Source of the DNA: JADGHX01 sp963837755
GTDB lineage: Bacteria; Pseudomonadota; Gammaproteobacteria; Steroidobacterales; Steroidobacteraceae
DNA: 64,000 nt
Assembly (NCBI GenBank): GCA_963837755.1
Contig: CAWIOP010000002.1
Location: forward strand, 372,001 to 436,000
Reading direction: 5' to 3'
Within the stretch, counting starts at the first letter, position 1; each line of letters opens with the position of its first letter. Positions 1 to 9,984 of this stretch are shown in pieces. The notes beneath the pieces were generated by a model. That model did no database searches, had not been told where the DNA came from, and worked only from the letters and a program-made list of their open reading frames with translations. The position numbers were made by a program, and so were the translations under genes.

Positions 1-412
1 GATGCGAGCGGATGAGCAGGTGCGCGAATTGCCGGCCAGTGGTGCCGGTCTGCGAGAGCAGCTCGGGGATGGCCGCCTGCAGCACATCCTTCGAGAACAG
101 GAACGCTGGCTCGAGCGGCACGCGCTGCGCGCCGCCGCGCGGACCCTCGGCGCGCTCGGCGCCCAGGTCGGCGTTCTCGTCGAGAAACCAGCTCGTGTCG
201 CGCTGAAAAACGCAAGCGAGCAGATTCAGCAGCCCGGGCGAAGGCGTGCGCTTGCTGCTCTCGATCATGCTCAGGTACGACACCGAGGGCGCAAGCTCGG
301 CATCGCGTTGGATGCAGCGGGCCGACACCTCTTCGAGCGTGAGGCCATTGCGTTTGCGCAGCGCGCGAAGCTTGGCGCCGAGGAAGTGACCCTTGCGAAG
401 AATGATGGACAT
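1..412 (-). CDS. XRE-family helix-turn-helix transcriptional regulator (3' part outside the window)
   Basis: The reverse strand reads from ATG at 412 (MSIILRKGHFLGAKLRALR) to the window edge, giving 137 residues without a stop. Residues about 10-70 form an XRE/Cro-type HTH: a LRKRNGLTLEEVSARC first helix pair and a PSVSYLSMIESSKRTPS recognition region. The stretch after residue 75 should lead into a C-terminal sensor domain that is cut off here. The gene is divergent from isocitrate lyase with a 125-nt shared promoter region. Regulators of this kind next to glyoxylate-shunt genes usually respond to acyl-CoA or acetate-derived signals, so control of the neighbouring aceA is a reasonable inference. 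The exact subfamily (DUF3612 or ScfR-like) cannot be settled from the N-terminal half. Confidence 0.8.
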   Translation of the reverse strand, partial: MSIILRKGHFLGAKLRALRKRNGLTLEEVSARCIQRDAELAPSVSYLSMIESSKRTPSPGLLNLLACVFQRDTSWFLDENADLGAERAEGPRGGAQRVPLEPAFLFSKDVLQAAIPELLSQTGTTGRQFAHLLIRSH

Positions 413-537
413 GGCGGTGCGCCGGCGGGAGAGTATCTTGTGAAATTAACAGTGTGAAGTTTTGAGAGTCAAATTCTCCCGCGCGGCGCCCTATGCTGCC
501 TGCCCCTCAATGAACTGGAAACGGAAGAGATAAAGCC

Positions 538-1890
<1,353 letters not shown>

Positions 1891-1902
1891 GCGCCGTCGA
1901 CG

Positions 1903-2550
1903 TCAAGATGACCGCAGATCACTCGAGTGTCCGGGCACGCCGTCGAAGAACTCGACGACGCCCGTCTCCAGCGAATATTCCGCGCCAACGACCGCCAGCC
2001 CGTTGTTCTCGATGAGCTGCTCGAGCACCTCGGAGCCGTGGCGCAGGTGGTTCGCGGACATGCGGATGTTCGCGCGCACGGCGTGATGCACGAGGGCGTC
2101 CGTATCCTGCCCGATGGGCGTTCCGGTAAAGGCCTGCACGGAGGGGCGGATGCGGTCGACGATGGAGCGCAGGTGGCGCGACTGCTCTTTCGAGCCGCGG
2201 CCGAGCTCCTCGATCGTGGCAAGGATGGCTCCGCACTTCGAGTGGCCGAGCACCACCACCAGCCGGGTGTTGTAGCGTTCCGCGGCGAACTCCACGCTGC
2301 CGATCTGAGACGGCGCCACGATGTTGCCCGCCACGCGAATCACGAACAGGTCGCCGAGGCCCTGGTCGAACACGATTTCCGCGGGCACCCGCGAATCCGA
2401 ACATCCGAGAATCACGGCGAACGGCGTTTGCGCGTCTGCCACGGCGCGGCGGCGGCTGTGGCTTGCCATGATGTCGCTGTTACGGTTGTCGGCGACGAAG
2501 CGGCGATTGCCTTCGCGCAGGCGTTCGAGTGCGTCTTGCGCTGAAATCAT
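1903..2550 (-). CDS. Beta-class carbonic anhydrase
   Basis: A 215-residue cytoplasmic enzyme interconverting CO2 and bicarbonate. The zinc and catalytic motifs of the beta class are present: CSDSRVP (Cys ligand plus the Asp-Arg dyad) near residue 50 and GHSKCGA (His and Cys ligands) near residue 105. The N-terminus (LREGNRRFVADN) is typical of the family. Its ATG at 2550 overlaps the TGA of the upstream histidine kinase (ATGA), so the two are probably translationally coupled on one minus-strand transcript. It is convergent with aceA, with only 12 nt between the stop codons. Confidence 0.93.
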   Translation of the reverse strand: MISAQDALERLREGNRRFVADNRNSDIMASHSRRRAVADAQTPFAVILGCSDSRVPAEIVFDQGLGDLFVIRVAGNIVAPSQIGSVEFAAERYNTRLVVVLGHSKCGAILATIEELGRGSKEQSRHLRSIVDRIRPSVQAFTGTPIGQDTDALVHHAVRANIRMSANHLRHGSEVLEQLIENNGLAVVGAEYSLETGVVEFFDGVPGHSSDLRSS

Positions 2551-5057
2551 CGGCGCCGGGTCCGCGGTTGAGTGGGATCATTCGTGGCAGACGGGTCGTT
2601 CGGACCCGCACTCGCGAGCAGTGCGGCGATGGCGTCCGGCTCCACGGGCTTCGTGAAGTGGTGATCGAAGCCCGCCTGCAGCGCCTGCGTCTTGTCGTTG
2701 TCTTGCCCCCAGCCGGTAACGGCGACGAGCACCACGGAGCGCCCGTGCGGGGAGCGGCGGATCATCCGGGCAATCTCGTAGCCGTTCAGTCCGGGCATGC
2801 CGATGTCCAGCAGCGCCACGTCGGGCGGCTCCCGCTCGAACGCGGCGATGGCCTCCCGCCCATCGTGGGCCACCGTGACCTCGTGACCTTCCATCTGCAA
2901 CAGCAGGGCCAGGCTCTCGGCTGCGTCACGGTTGTCGTCTGCGATCAATACTCTTCGTCGCAAGGGCTTCTCCGCACTGGACAGGGCTGGCTCGGCCGGA
3001 CCGCGCTCTTGTAGCGCGCGAACGGGCAGTCGCACGATGAATTCGCTGCCGCGCTCCGCGCCTGCGCTCTTCGCCTCTATGGTGCCTTCGTGTAACGCTA
3101 TCAGGCCCTTCGCGAGCGCAAGGCCGATGCCGAGCCCACCCTCCGAGCGATCCTTGCCAGACTTCACCTGCGTGAACATGCCGAACAGGTTGCCCATCGA
3201 CTCGGGCGGAATGCCAATGCCGGTGTCGGTGACGCGGATGATGATCTGGTTCGAATCCGAGGTGGCGGTGAGGCCGATGCGGCCTTCCGGGTCTGTGTAC
3301 TTGGCGGCATTCGTAAGCAGGTTGGAGAGCACTTGCGCCAAGCGCAGCGGGTCTGCCGCGAACTGCACGCGCTCCGACGGCATCTGCACGGTAAGCGTGT
3401 GATGCTTCGCGTCGATGACGGGGAGTGCGGTCTCCACGGCGGCATCGATGATGGAGGCAAGATCGGTAGTCTGCATGCGCAACGCCAGCGTGCCGTGCGT
3501 GATGCGCGAGATATCGAGCAGGTCATCCAGCAACAGCGCCATGTGATGCACCTGGCGGTTGATCACGTCGTGGCTCCAGCGCCTCTGCGCTTCGGTGGCG
3601 GATGGGGACTGCGAGATGACCGCGGCCTGGCGGATGGGCGCGAGCGGGTTGCGCAGCTCGTGTGCGAGCGTGGCAAGGAACTCATCCTTGCGCTTGTCGG
3701 TCTCGCGCAGCGCTTCCTCGAAGAGCTTCTGGCGCGTGATGTCACGCGCGATCTTCGACGCGCCGATGATGTGCCCGCTGGCGTCCTTGATGGGGGAGAC
3801 GGCGAGGGACACATCGATCAGCGTGCCATCCTTGCGCTGGCGCACGGTCTCGTAATGCTCGATACGCTCCCCGCGCTTCAGCCGTTCGAGGATGGCCGGC
3901 TCTTCGTCAACGTGGCGCGACGGAATGAGCAGCGTGACCGGCTTGCCAACGACTTCATCCGCGGTGTAGCCGAACATGAGCTCGGCGCCATGGTTCCACG
4001 TTGTGATGATGCCTTTGAGCGTCTTGCTGATGATGGCGTCTGTGGAAGACTCCACCACCGCTGCGAGGCGGCCACGCAGCTCGTCGGCGTGCCGGCGCTC
4101 GGTGATATCCTGGACGACGCCGATCATTCCCACTACGGTGCCGTTGTCCGAGTAGATGCCGCGGCCGCGCGCGGCGGCCCAGTACCGCTCCCCGGAAGGG
4201 CGCGTCAGGCGAAACTCCACGTTGTAGTCGGTGCGCTCGTGCAATGCGCGCTCGAACTCGCGTATCGACACCATGCCGTCTTCAGCCGACATGAGCGCTC
4301 GCAGCTGCTCAGGGCTCACCGGCACGTCGGGCGCCAGCCCGAAGATCTGCGCGGCGCGCGGGCTCAGGGACATGAGGTTGGTCTGCGCATCCCACACCCA
4401 GTCGCCCAGCTCGCCGGCGGTCAGCGCGAGCTGCAGGCGCCGTGCGAAGTCGCGCAGCCGCTCTTCATTCGCGCGCACGGCTCGCTCGGCGCTGCGCCGC
4501 TGGGTCACGTCATGAAACACCATGACGCAGCCGGAAACCTTGCCGCCGGCATCGCGGATGGGCGCGGCGCTGTCTTCGATGGCGACCTCAGTGCCGTCCC
4601 TGCGAATGAGCGCGGTATGGTTTGCCAGGGCCAGGGTCTCACCCGTGCGCAGCACCTGGCTCACGGGATTGAGCGCCGGCTCGCGGGTGTCTTCGTTGAT
4701 GATGCTGAAGACGTCATCCAGCGACTTGCCCGCCGCTTGCGCCAGCGACCAGCCGGTCATGGCCTCCGCAACGGGATTCAGGAACGTGACGTTGCCCTGC
4801 GTATCGGTGGTGATGACGGCATCGCCGATGCTGGCCAGCGTGACCCTGAACCACTCGCGCTGCTCGTGCAGCTCCCGGGTTCGGCGCTCCAGCGCTTCGG
4901 GGGCCGCGCCGTGATCGCACCCGGCACGCTGGCGCGCGATGAGTATCGCTTCGGCGTTCGTGATCGCGACGGAACGAAGCCGCTTGTCGTCGTTGTCGTT
5001 CACGGTCACGGGCGCGCTCCCGGCGCCTGCGTAGCCAGTGAGGTGCCGGGCGCGCAC
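2547..5057 (-). CDS. Multi-PAS hybrid sensor histidine kinase with C-terminal receiver
   Basis: About 836 residues from a GTG at 5057; a second GTG 17 codons in (VTVNDNDDK) may be the real start, since the first residues look non-coding. There are three PAS/PAC modules (about residues 65-190, 205-330 and 335-455), each ending in a DITxR-type linker. Next come a HisKA domain with the phospho-accepting His in the LAHELRNPLAPIRQA H-box (about residue 475), HATPase motifs (NLLTNAAKYT, DTGIGIPP, GLGIGLALAKG), and a receiver domain (VLIADDNRDAAES, phospho-Asp in LLDIGMPGLNGYE, Lys in FTKPVEPD). No transmembrane segment is seen, so it is probably a soluble sensor. It is coupled by a 4-nt overlap to carbonic anhydrase, which hints at a CO2/bicarbonate or redox role, but the ligand is unknown. 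Confidence 0.92.
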   Translation of the reverse strand: MRARHLTGYAGAGSAPVTVNDNDDKRLRSVAITNAEAILIARQRAGCDHGAAPEALERRTRELHEQREWFRVTLASIGDAVITTDTQGNVTFLNPVAEAMTGWSLAQAAGKSLDDVFSIINEDTREPALNPVSQVLRTGETLALANHTALIRRDGTEVAIEDSAAPIRDAGGKVSGCVMVFHDVTQRRSAERAVRANEERLRDFARRLQLALTAGELGDWVWDAQTNLMSLSPRAAQIFGLAPDVPVSPEQLRALMSAEDGMVSIREFERALHERTDYNVEFRLTRPSGERYWAAARGRGIYSDNGTVVGMIGVVQDITERRHADELRGRLAAVVESSTDAIISKTLKGIITTWNHGAELMFGYTADEVVGKPVTLLIPSRHVDEEPAILERLKRGERIEHYETVRQRKDGTLIDVSLAVSPIKDASGHIIGASKIARDITRQKLFEEALRETDKRKDEFLATLAHELRNPLAPIRQAAVISQSPSATEAQRRWSHDVINRQVHHMALLLDDLLDISRITHGTLALRMQTTDLASIIDAAVETALPVIDAKHHTLTVQMPSERVQFAADPLRLAQVLSNLLTNAAKYTDPEGRIGLTATSDSNQIIIRVTDTGIGIPPESMGNLFGMFTQVKSGKDRSEGGLGIGLALAKGLIALHEGTIEAKSAGAERGSEFIVRLPVRALQERGPAEPALSSAEKPLRRRVLIADDNRDAAESLALLLQMEGHEVTVAHDGREAIAAFEREPPDVALLDIGMPGLNGYEIARMIRRSPHGRSVVLVAVTGWGQDNDKTQALQAGFDHHFTKPVEPDAIAALLASAGPNDPSATNDPTQPRTRRR

Positions 5058-5530
5058 GCGCGGTCGCGTTCGCGCGCGAGCGCTATGTATATGCAGAAGT
5101 CGCGCACGTTCATCGGGTACAGGCCCGGCAGCAGGTCTGCACAGTCCACGTCTGCGCTATGCGTGGAGCGCGGTCGCCACCGGGGCACGTGTGCCCGATC
5201 AAGGCCAACGGTCGCGGAGTGCCGCCGATGGGCTCGGTCGGTATTTCCATTCAAGCCGCCCTGTTGATAGACGACGATTCTAGCGATGGAATTCGTGACT
5301 CGCAGGGGTAACGCCGGGGGCCGCTTCGATGCGGACAAATTGGCAGGGGCGCCAGCGGGCCGCAGCCTACGCCAAGGGGCCTGACCTTGGCCATCGGCTG
5401 GCGCCACGGCGGCTCGTCCGTTCGTTCATTCCTGCGGCAGACCCAGTCTCAGCGGCGCAAAGCGCGTCCCCGCGAGAGGCGCAACCGTCATGCCCGACAC
5501 GAGCCGCAGCCACAGACGGCGGGCATCACC
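5058..5530. other. Intergenic region upstream of the kinase, no supported gene
   Basis: This 473-nt stretch lies between the histidine kinase start and the stop codon of the EF-hand gene. Open frames exist on the minus strand, for example one ending NVRDFCIYIALARERD near 5090, but they lack a convincing start, codon pattern or recognisable domain. It must hold the promoter of the kinase-carbonic anhydrase unit. Confidence 0.4.
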
Positions 5531-5794
5531 TCAGGCCCAGGGCTGTTTCCACCACGCCAGGAACTCATCGAACCCGATCGCGCCATCCCGGTTCGTGTCG
5601 ATCTCACCGAAACCGATCTGGCATTCCTCGGCCGACATGTTCTCGTCCACGGCCTTCATGAAACGGATGAACTCGCCCAGCGTGATGCGCCCATCCTTGT
5701 TCAGATCGTTGAAATCGAAGTCCTCGCGCAGGCGGCCGCGCTCTTCGGCACCCGGCTTTACGTAGTCCAGCGTAGTGCGGTCTCGGTCGGTCAT
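5531..5794 (-). CDS. Small EF-hand calcium-binding protein
   Basis: The reading frame is open much further upstream, but only the last 87 residues (from ATG 5794, MTDRDRTTLDYVKPG) look like protein, and an AGGAG site sits 7 nt before that ATG. Two EF-hand loops are visible: DLNKDGRITLGE (about residues 32-43) and DTNRDGAIGFDE (about residues 67-78), each followed by a hydrophobic helix (FIRFMKAV, FLAWWKQ). Both loops keep the Asp/Asn at 1, 3 and 5 and the Glu at 12, so calcium binding is likely. There is no signal peptide, so it is probably a cytoplasmic calmodulin-like protein of unknown partner. Confidence 0.85.
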   Translation of the reverse strand: MTDRDRTTLDYVKPGAEERGRLREDFDFNDLNKDGRITLGEFIRFMKAVDENMSAEECQIGFGEIDTNRDGAIGFDEFLAWWKQPWA

Positions 5795-5930
5795 GCGAAG
5801 CTCCTGGCGAAGTGCGGGCGGGTCAACTTGCATGATAGCGACAAATCGCCAGGTTTCGGCGACGACTTCGGGCTGGCACTTCGGAGCACCACAATCTAGG
5901 GTGACGGTGTTCCAACGGGGAGTACCAGTC

Positions 5931-6692
5931 ATGTCCACCGATCGCTTCGAAGGCAAAACCGCGCTCGTGATGGGCGGAACATCCGGCATCGGGCGCGCGA
6001 CGGCTCTCTGTTTCGCCGCAGCCGGCGCGAATGTCGTCATCGCAGGCCTGGGCGCCAGCGAAGGTCGCCAGGCGGAGTCCGACGTGCGTGCGACGGGCGT
6101 CGAGGCGATGTTCATTGAGGCCGATGTCAGCCGCGAAGCCGATATGCACCAGGTGATGAGCCGTGCAGTCGAGCGCTTCGGTCGCATCGATGCAGCGGTG
6201 AACAATGCCGGCATCGAAGGGCGGTTCGGGCCCGTTCAGGACTCCACTGTGGAGGACTTCGAGCGGATCATCGGTGTGAACCTGAAGGGCGTGTGGCTCG
6301 GATTGAAATATCAGATTCCGCACATGCTGGCCCAGGGCGGCGGAGCTATCGTGAACACCTCGTCGAGCGCGGGCATTACCGGCATTGCGAACGTGGCTCT
6401 CTACACGGCCAGCAAGCACGGGGTTGTCGGGTTGACGAAAGCCACGGCGCTGGAGCTGGCGCAATCGAAGATCCGGGTGAATGCCGTGGCTCCCGGGCCG
6501 GTGAACACCGGGCTTCTGCATCGAATGATCGGCGGCAATATCGATGCCTCCGTCATCGCCGCCAGCGTGCCGATGCGGCGTATATCCGAACCCGAGGAGA
6601 CAGCCCGCGCCATCGTGTGGCTATGCTCCGATGCCGCGTCTTACATCACCGGCCACACGCTTGTGATCGATGGCGGACTCACCGTCGGATAA
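5931..6692 (+). CDS. SDR-family NAD(P)-dependent oxidoreductase (FabG-like)
   Basis: A 253-residue classical short-chain dehydrogenase. I chose ATG 5931 because it has a GGGGAG site and starts the Rossmann fold directly. The glycine-rich cofactor motif GGTSGIGRA is at about residues 14-22, NNAG at about 90, the catalytic Ser in NTSSSAG at about 143, and Tyr/Lys in YTASKHG at about 156-160. The C-terminus WLCSDAASYITGHTLVIDGG is the standard FabG-type ending. Substrate cannot be assigned. It is divergent from the EF-hand gene and not obviously in an operon. Confidence 0.9.
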   Translation: MSTDRFEGKTALVMGGTSGIGRATALCFAAAGANVVIAGLGASEGRQAESDVRATGVEAMFIEADVSREADMHQVMSRAVERFGRIDAAVNNAGIEGRFGPVQDSTVEDFERIIGVNLKGVWLGLKYQIPHMLAQGGGAIVNTSSSAGITGIANVALYTASKHGVVGLTKATALELAQSKIRVNAVAPGPVNTGLLHRMIGGNIDASVIAASVPMRRISEPEETARAIVWLCSDAASYITGHTLVIDGGLTVG

Positions 6693-6873
6693 AGGCCGCG
6701 CGTCGGGTTGGGGCTGCACCGGGGCCGGCGTACCTCGCCGATGCCGTTAGCGGCTCCTGCGTTGGCACTACATAGCACCGAGCGCCCGACGGAGTGACAT
6801 AACGCCTCAGTCGCTTGTGTCGCCTTCGATGCAGCCCGCAGTTTTTCCGTAGCCAACTGCCGACGTCTTGCTT

Positions 6874-6898
6874 TATATGAGACACATGGTCTCATATA
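6874..6898. promoter_or_regulatory. Perfect 10+10 bp palindrome, putative operator
   Basis: The arms TATATGAGAC (6874-6883) and GTCTCATATA (6889-6898) are perfect inverted repeats around a 5-nt spacer. The site lies 34 nt before the start of the DUF4382 lipoprotein gene and is the only AT-rich patch nearby, so it probably overlaps the promoter. The shape suits a homodimeric repressor of the TetR or GntR kind. No such regulator gene is adjacent. Confidence 0.55.
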
Positions 6899-6932
6899 CG
6901 GCACCTTGAAGGTCGAGTTGGAGGCAGAGCGA

Positions 6933-7910
6933 ATGAGCGGTTTAACACGGGCACGCATACCGGGTGGTCTGGTTTTCGCGGTACTCACGCTGGTGGGCTG
7001 CGGTGGCGGTGATTCCGGGTCGCCCTTGACGGGGGCGCTATCTATCAATCTCACGGATGCGCCGGTCGATGGTGCAGCGGAAGTGGTCGTCGTGTTTACC
7101 GGCGTGGAACTGCACCGTGCCGACGGGGAGATGCTCAGTATCGATTTCGGCACCAGCAACAAATCCATCGATCTCATCAAGCTGCAGGACGGAGTCACGA
7201 GCGCCCTGACGCAGGATGCCGCCGTACCGGCCGGCAACTACGACTGGATGCGATTGAAGGTGCTCGCGAGCAAGAACTCGCAAGGCGAGTCCTACATCAA
7301 GCTGCTGAGCGGCCAGCAATACCCGCTGTGGATTCCGAGCGGCTCGGAGACGGGCCTCAAGCTCGTGCGGTCGTTCACTGTTGCCCAGGGCAGCACCACG
7401 CGCCTCGTCATCGACTTCGACCTGCGCAAGTCGATCACGGCGCCGCCGGGGCAGGATCCGAATTACATCATGCGCCCGGCATTGCGCCTGATGGATCAAT
7501 TGCAGGTCGGCAAGATCACCGCAACGGTCGATCTCGCCGCGCTCACGTCCACACAACTCGGCGCGGGCACCGCCGTGTCGACGTGCAACGCCGGGCTCTA
7601 TTTGTTCGCGGGAGGCGCGGCGACGCCGGATGACCAGGACGGCAGCAGCACCGACGGGGCAGACCCGGTGGTGTACGTGCCGGTTCCCTACGACGGCGTC
7701 AACACCGCAGTGCCGGTCGCAATTCCGTTCGTCGAGGTCGGCAGCTACACGCTCGCCGCAACCTGCAATCTCGATGTCGATGCCTCGGATGCAGATAACT
7801 ACAACGTAGCCGCCGCTCAAGGCGCACCCGGATACCAAACGATGCACTGGACGACGGTCGGCAATGTCTCCGTCAGTGCCAACAATACGACGGCGGTGTC
7901 CATTCCGTAG
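6933..7910 (+). CDS. DUF4382 domain lipoprotein
   Basis: I chose ATG 6933 (MSGLTRARIP) over an upstream in-frame start at 6906 because of the TTGGAGG site just before it; the product is 325 residues. The signal peptide ends in a lipobox (TLVGC), followed by a Gly/Ser-rich linker. The DUF4382 domain follows (LSINLTDAPVDGAAEVVVVFTG, then IDLIKLQDG and VPAGNYDWMRLKV), about residues 35-185. The C-terminal 140 residues are a beta-rich region without a named domain. It is probably an outer-membrane or periplasm-facing lipoprotein of unknown function. The palindrome upstream suggests it is specifically regulated. Confidence 0.85.
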   Translation: MSGLTRARIPGGLVFAVLTLVGCGGGDSGSPLTGALSINLTDAPVDGAAEVVVVFTGVELHRADGEMLSIDFGTSNKSIDLIKLQDGVTSALTQDAAVPAGNYDWMRLKVLASKNSQGESYIKLLSGQQYPLWIPSGSETGLKLVRSFTVAQGSTTRLVIDFDLRKSITAPPGQDPNYIMRPALRLMDQLQVGKITATVDLAALTSTQLGAGTAVSTCNAGLYLFAGGAATPDDQDGSSTDGADPVVYVPVPYDGVNTAVPVAIPFVEVGSYTLAATCNLDVDASDADNYNVAAAQGAPGYQTMHWTTVGNVSVSANNTTAVSIP

Positions 7911-7969
7911 CGGACAGGCTCGCCGTCGATCGGGGACGCCGGAAGGTGGAGTGCAGTGGAGGAGAGCAC

Positions 7970-8512
7970 ATGATCGTCAGGACGCAGAGATTGAACGCTT
8001 TGTCCCCCGGCGAAATGACCGGCAAGGCACCCCCGGCCGCACCCGACCTGCCTGGCGTCGGCGCGGTTCGCGCGTTGTCGGCGCATCCGCTGCATGTTTG
8101 CCAGACGGAGCCCGCGCGCTTCGCCATGCTCCCCTTGCGGCTGCTCATCGCAGACGACTACGTCGATGCCGCCGAAAGCCTCGCCATGCTGTTCTCCCAT
8201 TCCGGCGTCGAAACCGAGATCGCCCTGGATGGTGAGCAGGCGCTGGCGCGCGCGAGCCGCTGGCGCCCTCACATCTGCGTGTTCGACATCAACATGCCCG
8301 GGCTCAACGGTCGCGAAATCGCGCGCCGCATTCGCGAGCAGGCCTGGGCCGAGCGCCCGCTGCTGATCGCGCTCACCGGATTGACTGGTGCGCACGACAT
8401 GCGCGATGCCTTCGATGCGGGGTTCGACCACTTCATGCTCAAACCCGCTGAGCCCATGAAGCTCGTGCGCATCATTCAGAACCATCTGCTCGGACGACAG
8501 ACATGCCCCTGA
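7970..8512 (+). CDS. Single-domain response regulator (receiver only)
   Basis: The protein has 180 residues from ATG 7970, which follows a strong GGAGGAG site; a start at 8126 would give just the receiver. The receiver domain (LPLRLLIADDYVDAAES onward) has the acidic pocket IADD, phospho-Asp in VFDINMPGLNGRE, Thr in IALTGLTG and Lys in MLKPAEP. There is no output domain, so it acts by protein interaction or phosphotransfer. Its motifs closely resemble those of the receiver fused to the kinase at 2.5-5.1 kb (DAAES, MPGLNG.EIAR, AGFDH..KP.EP), so the two are paralogues and could share a kinase. Confidence 0.88.
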   Translation: MIVRTQRLNALSPGEMTGKAPPAAPDLPGVGAVRALSAHPLHVCQTEPARFAMLPLRLLIADDYVDAAESLAMLFSHSGVETEIALDGEQALARASRWRPHICVFDINMPGLNGREIARRIREQAWAERPLLIALTGLTGAHDMRDAFDAGFDHFMLKPAEPMKLVRIIQNHLLGRQTCP

Positions 8513-8529
8513 AGCACGAAAACCTGGCG

Positions 8530-9093
8530 ATGCGTAAAAGCGTTGTGTTCGTGGCCGCCATGCTCGTTGGCGGCTGGTGCGCGCAGGCACTCGCCGATCC
8601 ACCACCGCACGCGCCCGCGCACGGCTGGCGCAAGAAACACGATCAGTCTTATGTCGGATACTCCGGCACGAAGTGGGATCGCGACTACGACATCTCCTCG
8701 GGTCGATGCAATCGCGAAGAGATCGGGGCAGTGCTCGGCGGAGTTGCAGGCGGCGTGGTGGGTTCCCGGGTTGCCTCACCCGAGAATCGTGTCGTGGGCA
8801 TCATCATCGGCGCGGCCGCTGGCGCACTCATCGGCAGCCGGATCGGCCGCGAGCTCGATCAAGGCGATCGGGGCTGTTTCGGGCATGTGCTGGAGATCGC
8901 ACCGCCCGGCGAGCGGATTACCTGGGATAACCACGCCACCGGAGTCCGCTATTCACTGGTGCCGGGCCAGGGCCGGCAGGACAAGGCTGGCCTGTGCCGG
9001 GATTTTACATTGTTGGCATCCGTCGGAGCGCAGCAGTCGAAGCGCGCAGGAAAGGCCTGCCAGACCTCGCGGGGAGTGTGGACAATCACGTAG
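8530..9093 (+). CDS. Glycine-zipper (2TM) envelope protein
   Basis: Starting at ATG 8530 (MRKSVVFVAAML) gives a clean signal peptide cleaved near ALA-DP. An in-frame ATG at 8503 overlaps the previous gene's stop and is an alternative start. Two glycine-zipper segments (IGAVLGGVAGGVVGSRV and VVGIIIGAAAGALIGSRIG) lie at about residues 65-105 and resemble the Rick_17kDa/SlyB outer-membrane family. The C-terminal domain has four cysteines and no assigned function. It is probably an outer-membrane-associated protein. Confidence 0.8.
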   Translation: MRKSVVFVAAMLVGGWCAQALADPPPHAPAHGWRKKHDQSYVGYSGTKWDRDYDISSGRCNREEIGAVLGGVAGGVVGSRVASPENRVVGIIIGAAAGALIGSRIGRELDQGDRGCFGHVLEIAPPGERITWDNHATGVRYSLVPGQGRQDKAGLCRDFTLLASVGAQQSKRAGKACQTSRGVWTIT

Positions 9094-9149
9094 TTCGCGC
9101 GGGCCGGTTGCGGCCGCGCAATGCGCGTGTGTGATACTTCCCCGCACGT

Positions 9150-9962
9150 ATGGCATCCGCATCGACATCGCAAGTTCTGGCCGCATCGCGACAGTGGCTG
9201 AAGCCCGTCGTGCACATCCTTATCCGGTGTGGTGTCACGTGGCGGGAGTTTTCCGAGCTGGCCAAAACCACGTTCGTGGAGGTGGCAACCCATCAGTTCG
9301 GCAAGCGCGGGCGCCCGACGAATGTGTCGCGCACGGCCGTGCTCACCGGTCTTGCGCGCCGTGACGTGCGCAAACAGCGCGAGAACCTCGAGGAGGCCCC
9401 GGAGGGTTTGACCGGGTACGTCACGAAAGCGGCCCTCGTGTTGTCCGCGTGGCATCTGGACACTGAGTTCCTGGATTCGAAAGGAAAACCCAGGGCCCTG
9501 GCCGTTGAAGGAGAGGGCGTCACCTTCGCGTCACTGGTGCGCCGCTGTGGCGGTGGCGACATTCGCCCCTCGACCCTCCTGAAGGAACTGCGAAGTGCCG
9601 GTGCCGTGCATGAGCTGGACGACGGGCGGCTCGAGCCTCTCCTGCGCAACTACATCCCGCACGCGATGGACGAGCAGCTCATTCGTTTGTGGGGCACGGT
9701 GCTGGCCGACATCGCGACCACCTATGTTCACAACCTCACGCGCGCGGCAAAACACCCCGCGCGGTTCGAGCGAGCGGCCGTGAACGACCGCATTGCCAGG
9801 AGCGCCTTGCCGGAGTTTCGCAAGTTCCTCGACCAGGAAGGCCAGGCCTTTCTCGAGCGTCTCGATGCATGGCTCACGGCGCATGAGGTGCCGGACGGCC
9901 CGGAAAAGTCCGGCGTCGACACCATTCGCCTCGGCGCCGGCCTGTATCACATCCAGGATTGA
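9150..9962 (+). CDS. DUF6502 family protein
   Basis: A 270-residue cytoplasmic protein with no signal peptide. The N-terminus (LKPVVHILIRCGVTWREFSEL) and the RRDVRKQRENLEE segment match the conserved DUF6502 family as I know it, with a predicted winged-helix-like N-terminal half. The stop is 22 nt before a DUF5666 lipoprotein gene, an arrangement that recurs in proteobacteria. The function is unknown; a regulatory role for the pair is only an inference. Confidence 0.78.
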   Translation: MASASTSQVLAASRQWLKPVVHILIRCGVTWREFSELAKTTFVEVATHQFGKRGRPTNVSRTAVLTGLARRDVRKQRENLEEAPEGLTGYVTKAALVLSAWHLDTEFLDSKGKPRALAVEGEGVTFASLVRRCGGGDIRPSTLLKELRSAGAVHELDDGRLEPLLRNYIPHAMDEQLIRLWGTVLADIATTYVHNLTRAAKHPARFERAAVNDRIARSALPEFRKFLDQEGQAFLERLDAWLTAHEVPDGPEKSGVDTIRLGAGLYHIQD

Positions 9963-9984
9963 TCCGACATCGACGAGAGCAGGT

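Noticed and set aside
3333..5267. 644-codon open frame antisense to the hybrid kinase
   Set aside because: The kinase has full domain evidence; the antisense frame has none.
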